From: Blastococcus saxobsidens DD2
GTDB lineage: Bacteria > Actinomycetota > Actinomycetes > Mycobacteriales > Geodermatophilaceae
DNA: 64,000 bases
Direction: 5' to 3'
NCBI RefSeq assembly: GCF_000284015.1
Contig: NC_016943.1
Coordinates: forward strand, 1,963,541-2,027,540
Below, piece after piece: positions 27,191 to 36,732 of this stretch (the stretch's first letter is position 1; the number at the start of each line of letters is the position of its first letter). The position numbers were made by a program, and so were the translations under genes. The notes under the pieces were generated by a model. It ran no database searches and was not told where the DNA came from. It saw nothing but the letters and a program-made list of their open reading frames with translations.

Positions 27191-28099
27191 TCATCCTCGT
27201 CGAACGGCGGTGCGGAGGGCGCCCTCCAGAGAGGTCTCCGTGAACGTGTAGCCCGACTGCTGCAGTTGCGTGGGCAGTGCGCGCTGACCGCCGACGACGT
27301 TGCAGCGCCCGAAGTCGCGCAGCGCCAGGACGAGCGGGAACTCAGGCACGGGGAGAGGCGTGGGTCGGCGCAGGACCCGGCCGAGGGTGCGGGTGAATTC
27401 GGTGTTCGTCACCGGGTCGGGAGCGGTGAGGTTGACCGGACCGGCTACGTCAGTGGCGAGCAGGTGACGGATGGCGCCGATCTCGTCGGCCAGTGCGATC
27501 CAGGGCCAGTACTGCTGGCCGGACCCGATGCGGCCACCGAGGCCCAGGCGGAACACCAGCCCGAGCACCTTCATGAGTGGGGCGCCGCCGGCGATGACGA
27601 GACCGGTCCGGAGGAAGGCCACTCGGACGCCGGCCGCGCCGGCCGGTGCGGCCGCGTCCTCCCACGCCGCGCACATGCGGGCCATGAACCCGGCCCCCTG
27701 CGGGTCGTCCTCGGTGACCACCCGGTCGGCCGTGTCGCCGTAGTAGCTGATCCCCGACCCGGAGAGAAGGATCCGCGGGCGTCCGGGGTCGGCCGCGGCC
27801 GCCGCCGCCAGGGCTTCGCTGATCGTGGCCGTGCTGTCGACCCGACTGGTGAGCAGCCGCTCCTCGTAGGTGCGGGTCCACGGGCGGGGCGTGATCGACG
27901 CCCCGGCGAGGTTCACGACGGCGTCGACGTCGACCAGCACGGACGGGTCCATGCGGCGGTGCTGCGGGTCCCAGCGGTGCTCGTCGCCCGTCCGCGGGGT
28001 GCGCCTCACGAGCCGGATGACCTCGTGGCCGTCCGCCCGCAGCACAGGGACCAGTCGGCTGCCGATCTGGCCAGAGGCGCCGGTGATCGCGATCTTCAT
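27191..28099 (-). CDS. TIGR01777 family epimerase
   Basis: A 302-residue SDR-type protein. Its N-terminal NAD(P) motif is MKIAITGASGQIGSRLVPVL. Further features are HRWDPQHRRMD, AVVNLAGASI, the catalytic region SGSGISYYGD and the C-terminal DUF1731-like part (PLPVPEFPLVLALRDFG ... RALPTQLQQSGYTF). The substrate is unknown. The ATG at 28099 follows GGGAGAAG. From memory its mycobacterial counterpart Rv2216 lies between dlaT and lipB, as this gene lies between sucB and lipB. Its stop is 7 bp from the stop of the convergent kinase gene. Confidence 0.92.
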   Translation of the reverse strand: MKIAITGASGQIGSRLVPVLRADGHEVIRLVRRTPRTGDEHRWDPQHRRMDPSVLVDVDAVVNLAGASITPRPWTRTYEERLLTSRVDSTATISEALAAAAAADPGRPRILLSGSGISYYGDTADRVVTEDDPQGAGFMARMCAAWEDAAAPAGAAGVRVAFLRTGLVIAGGAPLMKVLGLVFRLGLGGRIGSGQQYWPWIALADEIGAIRHLLATDVAGPVNLTAPDPVTNTEFTRTLGRVLRRPTPLPVPEFPLVLALRDFGRCNVVGGQRALPTQLQQSGYTFTETSLEGALRTAVRRG

Positions 28100-28126
28100 G
28101 CGCTACTTCTCCCGTCTCGGAACGTC

Positions 28127-28160
28127 GCTCGGGGCCCCGGCAGATGCCGGGGCCCCGAGC
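28127..28160. terminator. Perfect 16-bp hairpin downstream of sucB
   Basis: Arms at 28127-28142 and 28145-28160 are perfectly complementary with a 2-nt centre (the real loop must open a few pairs). It lies 9 bp after the sucB stop and separates sucB-lpdA from the epimerase gene. Confidence 0.85.
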
Positions 28161-28169
28161 GGCTGTCGA

Positions 28170-30038
28170 TCAGGAGAGGCCGAGCTCCCCGTGGAACTGG
28201 CCGGCCTCGAGCCGTTCCCGCACCGTGGTGAGGAAGCGGGCGGCGTCGGCACCGTCGACGATCCGGTGGTCGTAGGTGAGGGCCAGGTAGATCATCGACC
28301 GGACCGCGATCACCTCGCCCAGCTCGGCGTCCTGGACGACGACCGGGCGCTTCACCACCGAGCCGGTGCCCAGGATGGCCACCTGCGGCTGGTTGATGAT
28401 CGGCGTGTCGAAGAGCGCGCCGCGGCTGCCGGTGTTGGTCAGCGTGAACGTGCCCCCGCCCAGCTCGTCGGGCGTCACCTTGTTCGTGCGGGTGCGCTCG
28501 GCCAGGTCATTGATCTTGCGGGCGAGCCCACCGATGCTCAGGTCGCCGGCGCCGTGGATCACCGGGACCAGCAGGCCCCGCTCGGTGTCGACGGCCACCC
28601 CGAGGTTCTCCGCGTCGTGGTAGGTGACCGTGCCGCCCTCGAGGTCGATCGACGCATTCACCGACGGGTGCTGCTTGAGCGCCTCGACGGCGGCCTTCGC
28701 GAAGAACGGCAGGAACGACAGCTTCACGCCCTCGCGAGCCTCGAAGCCGCCCTTCGCCTGCTGCCGCAGCTGCGCGATGCGGGTGACATCGGCCTCCACG
28801 ACGGTGGTCAGCTGCGCGCTCACCTGCAGCGACTCGACCATCCGCTTGGCGATGACCGTGCGGAGACGGGACAGCTTCTCCGTGCGGCCGCGGACCGACG
28901 TGTCCGGCGTGGCCGCCGGGGACGGGGTCCGGGTGCCGCCCGAGCTCGACGGTGCCGGGGCGGACTCGGCCGGGGCGGCGGACTTCTCCGCCGCCGCGAG
29001 CACGTCCTGCTTGCGGATCCGGCCACCGACGCCGGTACCCGAGACGGAGTTCAGGTCGACACCGTGCTCGGCGGCCAGACGGCGCACCAGCGGCGTGACG
29101 TACTGGCTGCCGCCGCCGTCGCCCGACGGGGCGGGGGCGGACGGTGCCTGGGGAGCCACCCGGGGCGCCGGTGCGGACGTCGGCGAGGCGGCCGGCTGGG
29201 CGCCGCTGGCGCCGTAGTCCCCACCGGGCTGCGCCGTCTCGGTCGTGGCCTGCTTGGCCTCCGGGGCGGCCTGGGGCTCCGGAGCGGCAGGAGCCTCCTC
29301 CGGGGCCTCCTGCTGCGGTGCCGGGGCGGGGGCGGAGCCGCCGCCGGCGGCACCGCTGCCGATGACGGCGAGCTGGGCGCCGACGTCGACGGTCTCGTCC
29401 TCGTTGACCGTGATCTCGAGGAGGGTGCCGCTGACCGGAGCGGGGATCTCGGTGTCCACCTTGTCGGTGGAGACCTCGAGCAGCGGCTCGTCGGCGGTCA
29501 CCTCCTCGCCCACGGCCTTGAGCCAGCGGGTGACGGTGCCCTCGGTGACGCTCTCGCCGAGCGCCGGCATGGTGACCGGGGTGCCCTCACCGCCACCGCC
29601 GCCGCCACCTTCGGAGCCGCCGCCGCCCCCCTCGGAGCCGCTGTCGGCCGCTGCCGGGGCGGGCTCCTCCTGCTGCTCCGCGGGCTGCTCCGGCTCCGCG
29701 GAACCGAGGTCGGCGTCCTCCACCTGCTGGTCAGGCGTCTGCGGTGTGGTGTCGGCGTCCTCGGCGGAGGCGGGCGGGGCGGCGTCGCCACCGTCGTCGC
29801 CGTCCCCACCTATGACGGCCAGCTCCGCGCCGACCTCCACGGTCTCGTCCTCGGCCACCAGGATCTTGGTCAGCACGCCGGCGGCCGGCGACGGGATCTC
29901 GGTGTCGACCTTGTCGGTCGAGACCTCGAGGAGGGGCTCGTCGACCTCGACCTGCTCACCCTCCTGCTTGAGCCAGCGGGTGACCGTGCCCTCGGTGACG
30001 CTCTCGCCCAGGGCGGGCATGGTGACGGAGGTCGGCAT
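28170..30038 (-). CDS. sucB: Dihydrolipoamide acyltransferase (E2), two lipoyl domains
   Basis: A 622-residue E2 of a 2-oxoacid dehydrogenase complex. Two N-terminal lipoyl domains (about 1-80 and 152-230) carry modified lysines K43 and K193, each in [12 protein letters not shown]. They are joined by acidic and Ala/Pro/Gly linkers. An E3-binding domain follows (about 311-347: [18 protein letters not shown]). The acyltransferase domain (about 395-620) ends with the catalytic [15 protein letters not shown]. The ATG at 30038 has AAGGAG upstream. The E3 gene lpdA is just upstream on the same strand. In mycobacteria the equivalent DlaT serves both pyruvate dehydrogenase and antioxidant functions, so the symbol could equally be dlaT. 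Confidence 0.95.
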   Translation of the reverse strand: MPTSVTMPALGESVTEGTVTRWLKQEGEQVEVDEPLLEVSTDKVDTEIPSPAAGVLTKILVAEDETVEVGAELAVIGGDGDDGGDAAPPASAEDADTTPQTPDQQVEDADLGSAEPEQPAEQQEEPAPAAADSGSEGGGGGSEGGGGGGGEGTPVTMPALGESVTEGTVTRWLKAVGEEVTADEPLLEVSTDKVDTEIPAPVSGTLLEITVNEDETVDVGAQLAVIGSGAAGGGSAPAPAPQQEAPEEAPAAPEPQAAPEAKQATTETAQPGGDYGASGAQPAASPTSAPAPRVAPQAPSAPAPSGDGGGSQYVTPLVRRLAAEHGVDLNSVSGTGVGGRIRKQDVLAAAEKSAAPAESAPAPSSSGGTRTPSPAATPDTSVRGRTEKLSRLRTVIAKRMVESLQVSAQLTTVVEADVTRIAQLRQQAKGGFEAREGVKLSFLPFFAKAAVEALKQHPSVNASIDLEGGTVTYHDAENLGVAVDTERGLLVPVIHGAGDLSIGGLARKINDLAERTRTNKVTPDELGGGTFTLTNTGSRGALFDTPIINQPQVAILGTGSVVKRPVVVQDAELGEVIAVRSMIYLALTYDHRIVDGADAARFLTTVRERLEAGQFHGELGLS

Positions 30039-30086
30039 CGGGGGAGGACTCCTTCGGGCGCGGTGCGGGATGGGGGAGTGGATCGA

Positions 30087-31466
30087 TCAGCCGTGCACGT
30101 GCAGGGGCTTGCCGGCCAGGGCCAGGTGCGCCTCGCCGAGAGCTTCGCTCTGGGTCGGGTGCGGGTGGATGAGGCTGGCGACGTCGTCGGCCTCGGCCTC
30201 CCAGTTGTAGATCAGCTGGGCCTCGGCGATGAGCTCGCCGACGTGGCCACCGACCATGTGGATGCCGACGACCGGACCGTCCGGGGCCTGGATGAGCTTC
30301 ACGGCGCCGGTGGTCTTGAGGATCTGGCTGCGGCCGTTGCCGGCGAGGTCGTAGGTGAGGGTCTTCACCTCGCCGTACTTCTCCTTGGCCTGGGCCTCGG
30401 TGAGCCCGACGGAGGCGACCTCGGGGTCGGAGTAGGTGATGCGCGGAACGCCCGCGTAGTCGATGGGGGCCGGCTCGAGCCCGGCCACCCGCTCGGCGAC
30501 GAGGATGCCCTCGCCGAAGCCGACGTGGGCCAGCTGCAGGGTCGGGACGAGGTCGCCGACGGCGGAAATCGTCGGGATGTTCGTGCGCATGTACTCGTCG
30601 ACGAGGACGTACCCGCGCTCCATCGCGACGCCGACCTCCTCGTAGCCGATGCCCGAGCTGACCGGCCCGCGGCCGACGGCGACGAGCACGAGCTCGGCCT
30701 CCAGCTCCTTGCCGTTCTCCAGAGTCACCTTCACGCCGTTCTCGGTGGTCTGCACGCCGGAGACGCGGCTGCCGAGCTCGAAGCCGATCTTGCGGCGGCG
30801 GAACGCACGCTCCAGGAGCTTCGAGGAGGACTCGTCCTCCAGCGGCACGAGGTGCGGCAGGGCCTCGACGATCGTGACGTCGACGCCGAAGGACTTCCAG
30901 GCACTGGCGAACTCGCAGCCGATGACGCCGCCACCCAGGACGATCGCGGAGCTGGGGACGCGGTCGAGCTCGAGGGCATCCTCGCTTGTGATGACCTTGG
31001 TGCCGTCCAGTTCGATGCCCGGCAGCGTGCGGGGGTACGAGCCGGTGGCCAGCAGGACGTGCTTGCCCTCGTAGCTCTGTCCGTTCACCTCGACGGTGGT
31101 CGGGGAGGTGAGCCGCCCCTCACCCTCCACGTAGGTGATCTTGCGTGCCTTCACCAGGCCCTGCAGACCCTTGTAGAGCTTGGAGACGACGCCGTTCTTG
31201 TAGTTGTTGACGCCGTCCATGTCGATGCCGGCCAGCGACGTCTTCACCCCGAACTGCTCGCCCTCGCGAGCCAGGTCGGCGACCTCGCCGGCGTGCAGCA
31301 GGGCCTTGGTGGGGATGCAGCCGCGGTGCAGGCAGGTGCCGCCGACCTTGTCCTTCTCGATGAGGACGACGTTCAGGCCCAGCTCCGAGGCGCGGAAGGC
31401 TGCGGCGTAGCCGCCCGAACCACCCCCGAGGATGACCAGGTCAGCGGGAGAGGCGGGTGCGGTCAC
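30087..31466 (-). CDS. lpdA: Dihydrolipoamide dehydrogenase (E3)
   Basis: A 459-residue flavoprotein that reoxidises dihydrolipoamide on E2 with NAD+. Its FAD motif is VILGGGSGGYAAAFRASELG, its redox pair C45 and C50 lies in GGTCLHRGCIPTKALLH, its NAD motif is AIVLGGGVIGCEFASAW, and its catalytic His-Glu pair is in HPHPTQSEALGE. The GTG at 31466 has GAGGAG 5 nt upstream. sucB follows 48 bp downstream on the same strand, so the two are probably cotranscribed. Confidence 0.97.
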   Translation of the reverse strand: MTAPASPADLVILGGGSGGYAAAFRASELGLNVVLIEKDKVGGTCLHRGCIPTKALLHAGEVADLAREGEQFGVKTSLAGIDMDGVNNYKNGVVSKLYKGLQGLVKARKITYVEGEGRLTSPTTVEVNGQSYEGKHVLLATGSYPRTLPGIELDGTKVITSEDALELDRVPSSAIVLGGGVIGCEFASAWKSFGVDVTIVEALPHLVPLEDESSSKLLERAFRRRKIGFELGSRVSGVQTTENGVKVTLENGKELEAELVLVAVGRGPVSSGIGYEEVGVAMERGYVLVDEYMRTNIPTISAVGDLVPTLQLAHVGFGEGILVAERVAGLEPAPIDYAGVPRITYSDPEVASVGLTEAQAKEKYGEVKTLTYDLAGNGRSQILKTTGAVKLIQAPDGPVVGIHMVGGHVGELIAEAQLIYNWEAEADDVASLIHPHPTQSEALGEAHLALAGKPLHVHG

Positions 31467-31621
31467 GGGTGCTCCTCAGGTGCGTCGGGCGGCGGCCCCG
31501 CTCGAGCGGGCGGGGGCTGTGCCCCATCCTGCCACTCCGGGAACGACCTGGCGGGAACCACCGTTGCTCTCGCGGGAGTCGGGGTGAACACCGGCGCCGG
31601 CCGAGGAGGACGGAGACGGGC

Positions 31622-31960
31622 ATGGGTCTGTTCGACCGATGGCGTGCGCGCCGGGCCGGGGGCGTCGTCGGCGGGCGGGCCACGCTGGACCGCGGGTCGC
31701 GGCGGGAGGATCTCCGGCACCTGGAGGAGTTCGTGGCCTCGCGCCGCGGCGTCGAGGGCTACGTCGAGCCTCGAACCGCCGTCACCGAGGCGACGATCGT
31801 GCTGGTCGCGGGCGACGGCGAGTGGACCCGTCGGCGGATCGGCGGCCCGGAGGTGGCCCGCCGGCTCTCCCGCGAGCTCACGATCCCCGTCTACGACGCC
31901 CAGGTCACCGGCTATCCCCAGCGCATGCGTGACTGGAACCTCCGGCAGAAGCCGGACTGA
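31622..31960 (+). CDS. Small conserved actinobacterial protein
   Basis: A 112-residue soluble protein beginning MGLFDRWRARR, with an acidic-basic middle (REDLRHLEEFVASRRGVEGY) and a C-terminal part with VTEATIVLVAGDGEWTRRRI and YDAQVTGYPQRMRDWN. It looks like a short conserved protein that often lies near the pepA-lpdA genes in actinobacteria and is sometimes labelled oxidoreductase without a basis that I can see. The ATG at 31622 follows GGAGACGGGC. It is divergent from lpdA and convergent with pepA. The function is unknown. Confidence 0.78.
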   Translation: MGLFDRWRARRAGGVVGGRATLDRGSRREDLRHLEEFVASRRGVEGYVEPRTAVTEATIVLVAGDGEWTRRRIGGPEVARRLSRELTIPVYDAQVTGYPQRMRDWNLRQKPD

Positions 31961-32054
31961 CCGGGCAAATTGCTACGCCTCGGCTGCGCCGAGCACCCAC
32001 CCGTTCCGGCTGACCGGAGCGCGGGATGCTTCGCATGCCGCGCCCGGTCAGTCC
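31954..32054. terminator. Long inverted repeat over two convergent stop codons
   Basis: GGACTGACCGGGC (31954-31966) pairs with GCCCGGTCAGTCC (32042-32054). Each arm holds the stop codon of one of the two convergent genes. The 75-nt interior has further short hairpins. Confidence 0.65.
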
Positions 32055-33559
32055 GCGATGAGGTCCTCGATGGTGGCGAGGAGGGTGCGTACGGGGACGC
32101 CGGTGCCGCCCTTCGGCGTGTAGCCCCAGGGCGCACCGGTGTTGTAGCTCGGCCCGGCGATGTCGATGTGCGCCCACGGCAGTCCGGACGGCACGAACTC
32201 CGCCAGGAAGTGGCCGCCGACGAGCATGCCGCCCAGCCGGTCGGCGGTGGCGTTGACGAAGTCGGCGACCGTCGAGTCCATGCCCTTGCGCAGCTCCGGC
32301 GGGAGGGGCATGGGCCACATGGCCTCACCGCTGCGCCGTGCGGCCACGATGACGGCGTCGCGCAGCTCGTCGCTGCCCATGACGCCGGCGGTGCGACCGC
32401 CCAGGGCGACCGTCTGGGCGCCGGTGAGCGTGGAGGTCTCCAGCAGGACGTCGGGGGCGTCCTCGGCCGCGCGCGCGATCGCGTCGGCGAGCACGATGCG
32501 GCCTTCGGCGTCGGTGTTGGTGATCTCCGCCTTCTTGCCGTTGCGGAACGTGACCACGTCGGCGGGGCGGTAGGCGGAGCCGCTGGGCAGGTTCTCGGCC
32601 ATGGGCACGGTTGCGGTGACCTCGACCGCCAGACCGAGCTGGGCGACGAGGCACACGGTGGCGATCACGGCGGCGGCGCCGGCCATGTCGCTCTTCATGT
32701 CCTCCATCTTCGCGGAGGGCTTGATCGAGATGCCGCCGCTGTCGAAGGTGATGCCCTTGCCGACCAGGGCGATCTTCTTGCGTGCTCCGGGGCCGGTGTA
32801 GGACAGGCGCAGCAGGCGCGGCTTGCGGGTGGAGCCGCCCCCGACGGCGAGGATCCCGCCGTACCCACCGGCCGCCAGCGCGTCCTCGTCGAGGATCTCG
32901 GCGGTCAGGCCCAGCTTCTCCCCGGCGGCGGCGCCGCGAGCAGCCAGCTCGGCGGGGAAGAGGTCGTTCGGCGGGGTGTTGACGAGGTCGCGCACCAGCG
33001 CCACCGCGTCGGCGACGGCGCGCACCCGGCGCAGGGCGGCCTCGGCAGCACCGGCGCCCGGGACGACGATGGTGAACTCGCTCGGCGGCGTGAGCCGGTC
33101 GGCGGGCAGCTGCGACTTGTAGGCGGTGAACTCGTAGGCCCCGAGCAGGGCGCCTTCGCCGACGGCGTGCAGCCGCTCGGCGTCCGGCGTGCCCCCCACG
33201 GCGGCCAGGAGGCTCACCACCGACCGGCGCCCGCGCAGCGCACGGCTGGCGGCGCCGGCGGCGCGGCGCAGCGATTCGGGCAGGTAGCCGCCGGACGGCT
33301 CGGGGGCGCCGAGCCCGACGACCGCGACGACCGGGAAGGGACCCTGCCCGAACGAGGGCAGCCGCGTGACCTCGTCCTGCGCGCCCCTGGCGCCCAGGTC
33401 GGCAAGCGCCGGGAACAGCCGGCCGCCGAGCAGCCGGTCGACGGCTTCTGCCCCGGGGGTGGGCAGCGGCCCGTCGGGGCCCTTGCCCACGGCGACGACG
33501 ACGGCGTCGCCGGTCAGCTTCTCGAGCGGGTGGTCGGTGGCGGAGATCGTCGGCGGCAC
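32048..33559 (-). CDS. pepA: Leucyl aminopeptidase (M17)
   Basis: A 503-residue two-zinc aminopeptidase that removes N-terminal residues from peptides. Catalytic and metal-binding stretches of the M17 family are intact: [28 protein letters not shown], and [13 protein letters not shown] with the [14 protein letters not shown] region. The N-terminal domain (about 1-170) is the usual Ala-rich macro-like domain. The GTG at 33559 follows TAGGAT by 6 nt, so the transcript is probably leaderless. Its promoter is back to back with that of gcvT. From memory the mycobacterial counterpart is PepB (Rv2213), also near gcvT. Confidence 0.96.
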   Translation of the reverse strand: MPPTISATDHPLEKLTGDAVVVAVGKGPDGPLPTPGAEAVDRLLGGRLFPALADLGARGAQDEVTRLPSFGQGPFPVVAVVGLGAPEPSGGYLPESLRRAAGAASRALRGRRSVVSLLAAVGGTPDAERLHAVGEGALLGAYEFTAYKSQLPADRLTPPSEFTIVVPGAGAAEAALRRVRAVADAVALVRDLVNTPPNDLFPAELAARGAAAGEKLGLTAEILDEDALAAGGYGGILAVGGGSTRKPRLLRLSYTGPGARKKIALVGKGITFDSGGISIKPSAKMEDMKSDMAGAAAVIATVCLVAQLGLAVEVTATVPMAENLPSGSAYRPADVVTFRNGKKAEITNTDAEGRIVLADAIARAAEDAPDVLLETSTLTGAQTVALGGRTAGVMGSDELRDAVIVAARRSGEAMWPMPLPPELRKGMDSTVADFVNATADRLGGMLVGGHFLAEFVPSGLPWAHIDIAGPSYNTGAPWGYTPKGGTGVPVRTLLATIEDLIAD

Positions 33560-33565
33560 CGCTCG

Positions 33566-33571
33566 ATCCTA
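33566..33571 (-). promoter_or_regulatory. Predicted -10 box of pepA
   Basis: TAGGAT on the minus strand, 6 nt before the GTG of pepA. The gcvT box starts only 10 bp away in the other direction. Confidence 0.6.
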
Positions 33572-33581
33572 GGGGGAGCGC

Positions 33582-33587
33582 TAGCGT
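33582..33587 (+). promoter_or_regulatory. Predicted -10 box of gcvT
   Basis: TAGCGT, 7 nt before the GTG of gcvT. Its -35 zone would fall within the first codons of pepA, and the reverse is true for pepA. Confidence 0.6.
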
Positions 33588-33594
33588 GCCTTGC

Positions 33595-34713
33595 GTGAGC
33601 CCGCTGACCTCCCCGCTCCAGGACCGGCACCTCGCTGCCGGGGCCAAGCTCGCCGATTTCGGTGGCTGGTCGATGCCGATCGAGTACGCCGGGGGAGGGG
33701 TGCTGGCGGAGCACGTCGCGGTCCGCCAGGGCGTGGGCCTGTTCGACGTCTCCCACCTGGGCACGGGGACGGTGCGCGGGCCGGGGGCCGCCGAGTTCGT
33801 CGACTCCTGCCTCACGAACGACCTGTCGCGCATCGGCCCGGGTCGGGCCCAGTACACGTTCTGCTGCGTGCCCGACGGCGAGGAGCAGGCCGGGGGCGTG
33901 GTCGACGACCTGATCGCCTACCTGCACGGTTCCGACGACGTCCTGCTGGTGCCCAACGCCGCCAACTCGGCCGAGGTGCTGGGCCGGCTGGCCGACGCCG
34001 CCCCCACGGGGGTGGTGGTGGAGGACCGGCACGCGGAGGTCGCCGTCCTCGCCGTGCAGGGGCCTCGGTCGCTCCAGGTGCTGGAACTGCTGGGCCTGCC
34101 CGGAGAGATCGGCTACATGTCCTTCGTCCGGGGCTCCGGGCGTGGCGGAGCGGAGGTGACCGTCTGCCGCACCGGCTACACCGGCGAGCACGGCTACGAG
34201 TTGCTGGTGGCCGCGGACCGCGCCGAGCAGCTGTGGGACGCCCTGCTCGAGGCGGGGCAGGACCTCGGCATCCGGCTGTGCGGGCTCGGGGCGCGGGACA
34301 CCCTGCGCACCGAGATGGGGTACCCGCTGCACGGCCACGAGCTGTCCCGCGACATCAGCCCCGTGCAGGCGCGGGCCGGCTGGGCGGTCGGCTGGCGGAA
34401 GCCGGCGTTCTGGGGGAGCGAGGCGCTGCGGGCGGAGCGGGAAGCCGGCCCGGCCCGCCTGTTGTGGGGCCTGCGCGCGACCGGCCGCGGCATCCCCCGC
34501 CCGGGCATGGCCGTCCTGGACGAGGCCGGCCGCCGGATCGGCGAGACCACCAGCGGGACGTTCTCCCCGACGCTGAGGACCGGCATCGGGCTGGCCCTGC
34601 TCGACGCGGCGGCCGCGGTGGGAGAGGGCACCGAGCTCGTCGTCGACGTGCGCGGGCGTCCGCAGACCGTGGAGGTCGTGACGCCGCCGTTCGTGCCGTC
34701 GCACGTGCGTTGA
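33595..34713 (+). CDS. gcvT: Aminomethyltransferase (glycine cleavage T protein)
   Basis: A 372-residue protein of the GcvT family, which transfers the aminomethyl carbon of glycine to tetrahydrofolate. The folate-binding fold is visible in [41 protein letters not shown] and [20 protein letters not shown], and the C-terminal domain in [19 protein letters not shown]. YgfZ-type proteins share the fold, but the length and [13 protein letters not shown] favour GcvT. The GTG at 33595 follows TAGCGT by 7 nt. It is divergent from pepA and stops 15 bp before the convergent YihY gene. Other glycine cleavage genes are not in the window. Confidence 0.92.
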   Translation: MSPLTSPLQDRHLAAGAKLADFGGWSMPIEYAGGGVLAEHVAVRQGVGLFDVSHLGTGTVRGPGAAEFVDSCLTNDLSRIGPGRAQYTFCCVPDGEEQAGGVVDDLIAYLHGSDDVLLVPNAANSAEVLGRLADAAPTGVVVEDRHAEVAVLAVQGPRSLQVLELLGLPGEIGYMSFVRGSGRGGAEVTVCRTGYTGEHGYELLVAADRAEQLWDALLEAGQDLGIRLCGLGARDTLRTEMGYPLHGHELSRDISPVQARAGWAVGWRKPAFWGSEALRAEREAGPARLLWGLRATGRGIPRPGMAVLDEAGRRIGETTSGTFSPTLRTGIGLALLDAAAAVGEGTELVVDVRGRPQTVEVVTPPFVPSHVR

Positions 34714-34728
34714 GCCGGCAGCCTCCGA

Positions 34729-35874
34729 TCAGGGGGCGTTCTTGCGGGTCGGGTCGCCGTCGCCCTTCTCGGGTTCGGCCTTGGCGGGGAGCGTGTCGGC
34801 CTTCACCGCGTTCCGGCGTCCCATGGGCTGCGGCTCGCCCTCGGTCGTGTCGTGGGCGGTCTGGTGCTCGACCTCGGAGTTGATCTCCGCTCCCAGGAGG
34901 ACGAGGTAGCAGGTGAGGTACAGCCACAGCATCAAGACGATGACGCCGGCGATCGCGCCGTAGGTGGCGTCGTAGGAGCCGAAGTTGTTGACGTAGAAGG
35001 TGAAGCCCAGGCTGACCAGCGCCCAGACGACGGTGACGACGATCGAGCCGAGGCTGACCCAGCTGAGCCGGGGGGCGTCCCGGTCGGGGGCGGCCCGGTA
35101 CAGGACGGCCAGTGAGCCGGCGACGACGAGCAGCAGCGCCACCCACCGGGCGATCTGGGCGAGCACGGTGCCGACCGCGCCCAGCGGCAGTGCGTCGATC
35201 ACCACGGGCAGGACGGCGACGAGACCGATGGTGAGGATGACGAAGACGATGGCCCCGAGGGTGAGTGCGAGCGAGAGCGCCCGGAGCTTGACGAAGTTGC
35301 GGGTCTCCACCTCGTCGTAGGCGATGTTGACCGCCTTGACCAGGTTGCTCACCCCGCCCGAGGAGCTCCACAGAGCGGCCAGGATCGAGACGATCAGGCT
35401 CAGGGTGAGCGCGCCGCCGGCGTTCTCGGTGATCGCGGTGACCTGGTCCTCGATCAGGGTCTGTGCGCTCTCGGGCAGGCCGGCGGTGAAGGACTCCACC
35501 TGGGCGGCGGCCTGCTCGGCCGAGGCGACGAGCCCGTAGATCGAGATCAGCGCGAGCAGCGACGGGAAGATGGCGAGGAAACCGAAGAAGGCGACGCCGC
35601 CGGCGATGATCGGCATGTTGTCGGCGTTGTTCTCCGCCCACGCACGCTTGAGCGCCTGCTTCCAGCCGCGCCACGGGATGTCCGTGGGCTTCTGCGCGTG
35701 GATGCCGGGCAGCTCGTGCGGGGCGGGAGCGTCGGCGGGGAGCCGGTGGGGATCCCCGGCAGGGTCCTCACCGCCGGCCGCGGCCTGCGCCGCGGCGGCG
35801 CGCCGCGCGGCCTTCTCCTCGACCCGCCGGCGGATCCGGTCGGCTGAGCTCTCACGCGGCCGGGTGCCGGTCAT
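34729..35874 (-). CDS. YihY/BrkB family membrane protein
   Basis: A 381-residue polytopic protein. A charged N-terminus (about 1-75) is followed by six membrane spans (about 90-112, 145-165, 190-215, 225-245, 255-280 and 290-315). Family hallmarks are the motif NMPIIAGGVAFFGFLAIFPS and the end GVIVLMLWLYLTCYLVLLGAEINSEVE. Such proteins were once called RNase BN by mistake; the real function is unknown and probably in envelope transport. The ATG at 35874 has AGGGGG 10 nt upstream. It follows a small envelope cluster (holin-X, DUF3618, DUF4235) on the same strand, behind a terminator. Confidence 0.92.
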   Translation of the reverse strand: MTGTRPRESSADRIRRRVEEKAARRAAAAQAAAGGEDPAGDPHRLPADAPAPHELPGIHAQKPTDIPWRGWKQALKRAWAENNADNMPIIAGGVAFFGFLAIFPSLLALISIYGLVASAEQAAAQVESFTAGLPESAQTLIEDQVTAITENAGGALTLSLIVSILAALWSSSGGVSNLVKAVNIAYDEVETRNFVKLRALSLALTLGAIVFVILTIGLVAVLPVVIDALPLGAVGTVLAQIARWVALLLVVAGSLAVLYRAAPDRDAPRLSWVSLGSIVVTVVWALVSLGFTFYVNNFGSYDATYGAIAGVIVLMLWLYLTCYLVLLGAEINSEVEHQTAHDTTEGEPQPMGRRNAVKADTLPAKAEPEKGDGDPTRKNAP

Positions 35875-35930
35875 GGACGTGTACCCCCTGGGTGCTGGGC
35901 CGTCGTCCGGCCGCGGGATCGGATAGGGGT

Positions 35931-35959
35931 GCGGTGCCCGGGACGTGCCCGGGCACCGC
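35931..35959. terminator. Terminator of the DUF4235 operon
   Basis: GCGGTGCCCGGG (35931-35942) pairs perfectly with CCCGGGCACCGC (35948-35959) around a 5-nt loop, just beyond the stop at 35966. Confidence 0.8.
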
Positions 35960-35965
35960 GGGCGG

Positions 35966-36238
35966 TCAGTCGCCCGGCCACGTCCCGGTGAGCTTGGTGA
36001 AGCCGCGTGCGCCGGCGCGGTCGATGGCGGCCTTGGTGGCGGCGAACAGCGCGCCCTGGATGGCGGCGGCGATGACCACCTCACGCATCGGGTACTCGCT
36101 CTGGAGCGCGCCGGGGGCGTCGTCCTCCTTCGCGAGGATCCGCCACACCTGCTTGAACACCGCGCCGGAGACCAGACCGGCCGCGATGCCGCCCAGCAGG
36201 CCGATCGGCCGGTAGACGAGCTTGGCTTTCTTGCTCAC
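35966..36238 (-). CDS. DUF4235 small membrane protein
   Basis: A 90-residue protein. MSKKAKLVYRPIGLLGGIAAGLVSG holds the first hydrophobic segment and a C-terminal hydrophobic helix (VVIAAAIQGALFAATKAAID) the second. DUF4235 proteins occur in actinobacteria beside holin-X and DUF3618 proteins. The GTG at 36238 overlaps the stop of the DUF3618 gene by 4 nt and has GGAG upstream, so translation is coupled. Third gene of the cluster. Confidence 0.88.
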   Translation of the reverse strand: MSKKAKLVYRPIGLLGGIAAGLVSGAVFKQVWRILAKEDDAPGALQSEYPMREVVIAAAIQGALFAATKAAIDRAGARGFTKLTGTWPGD

Positions 36239-36732
36239 CGCTTGCTCCTTCTGAGGATGGTCCGACGGCGAGCGCGCTTGGCCGCCTTCTTGATCTGCCG
36301 GGCGTCACGGCGTCGCTGCTTCGCCAACCGCTGTGCCGCGGCGCGCCGCTCCTGCGCCCGTTCCTCGGCCGCCGCCCGCCGGGCGGCGGCGCGGACCTCG
36401 GCCGCCATCGCGGCGGTCGCCGCCCTCCTGGCTCTGCGCCGGCGCCGCGCGCGCCAGGTCAGCAGACCGAGCACGGCGGCGACCAGACCGGCGGCCCCGC
36501 CGGCCACCGCCGGCGGGCTCTCCCGGTAGGTCTCCACGGCGGTGTCGCGGGCGCGGAAGGCGCTCTCCTTCGCGCGCGCCGGGACGTCCAGCCGGTCGCT
36601 GAGCTCGTCCACCGTCCGTCCCAGCTGTTCCCGGGTCGCTTCGATGTCGGCCCGGATCGCGTCCGGGTCGGACGGCCCGCCCGCTTTCCCGTCGGGCCCG
36701 CCCTCGGGGCGGGAACTGCTCGGCGTGCTCAC
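36235..36732 (-). CDS. DUF3618 membrane protein
   Basis: A 165-residue protein. The conserved DUF3618 stretch is AIRADIEATREQLGRTVDEL (about 25-44), a helical segment before one membrane span (about 74-93). The C-terminal 70 residues are almost only Arg, Ala, Lys and Gln (AAEERAQERRAAAQRLAKQ), strongly basic and helical, perhaps binding lipid head groups or nucleic acid. The GTG at 36732 overlaps the stop of the preceding gene by 4 nt. Second gene of the envelope cluster; function unknown. Confidence 0.88.
   Translation of the reverse strand: MSTPSSSRPEGGPDGKAGGPSDPDAIRADIEATREQLGRTVDELSDRLDVPARAKESAFRARDTAVETYRESPPAVAGGAAGLVAAVLGLLTWRARRRRRARRAATAAMAAEVRAAARRAAAEERAQERRAAAQRLAKQRRRDARQIKKAAKRARRRTILRRSKR

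Noticed and set aside
27870-32123. Plus-strand frame of 1417 codons across the epimerase, sucB and lpdA
   Set aside because: It is antisense to three well-supported genes and has no recognisable domain.
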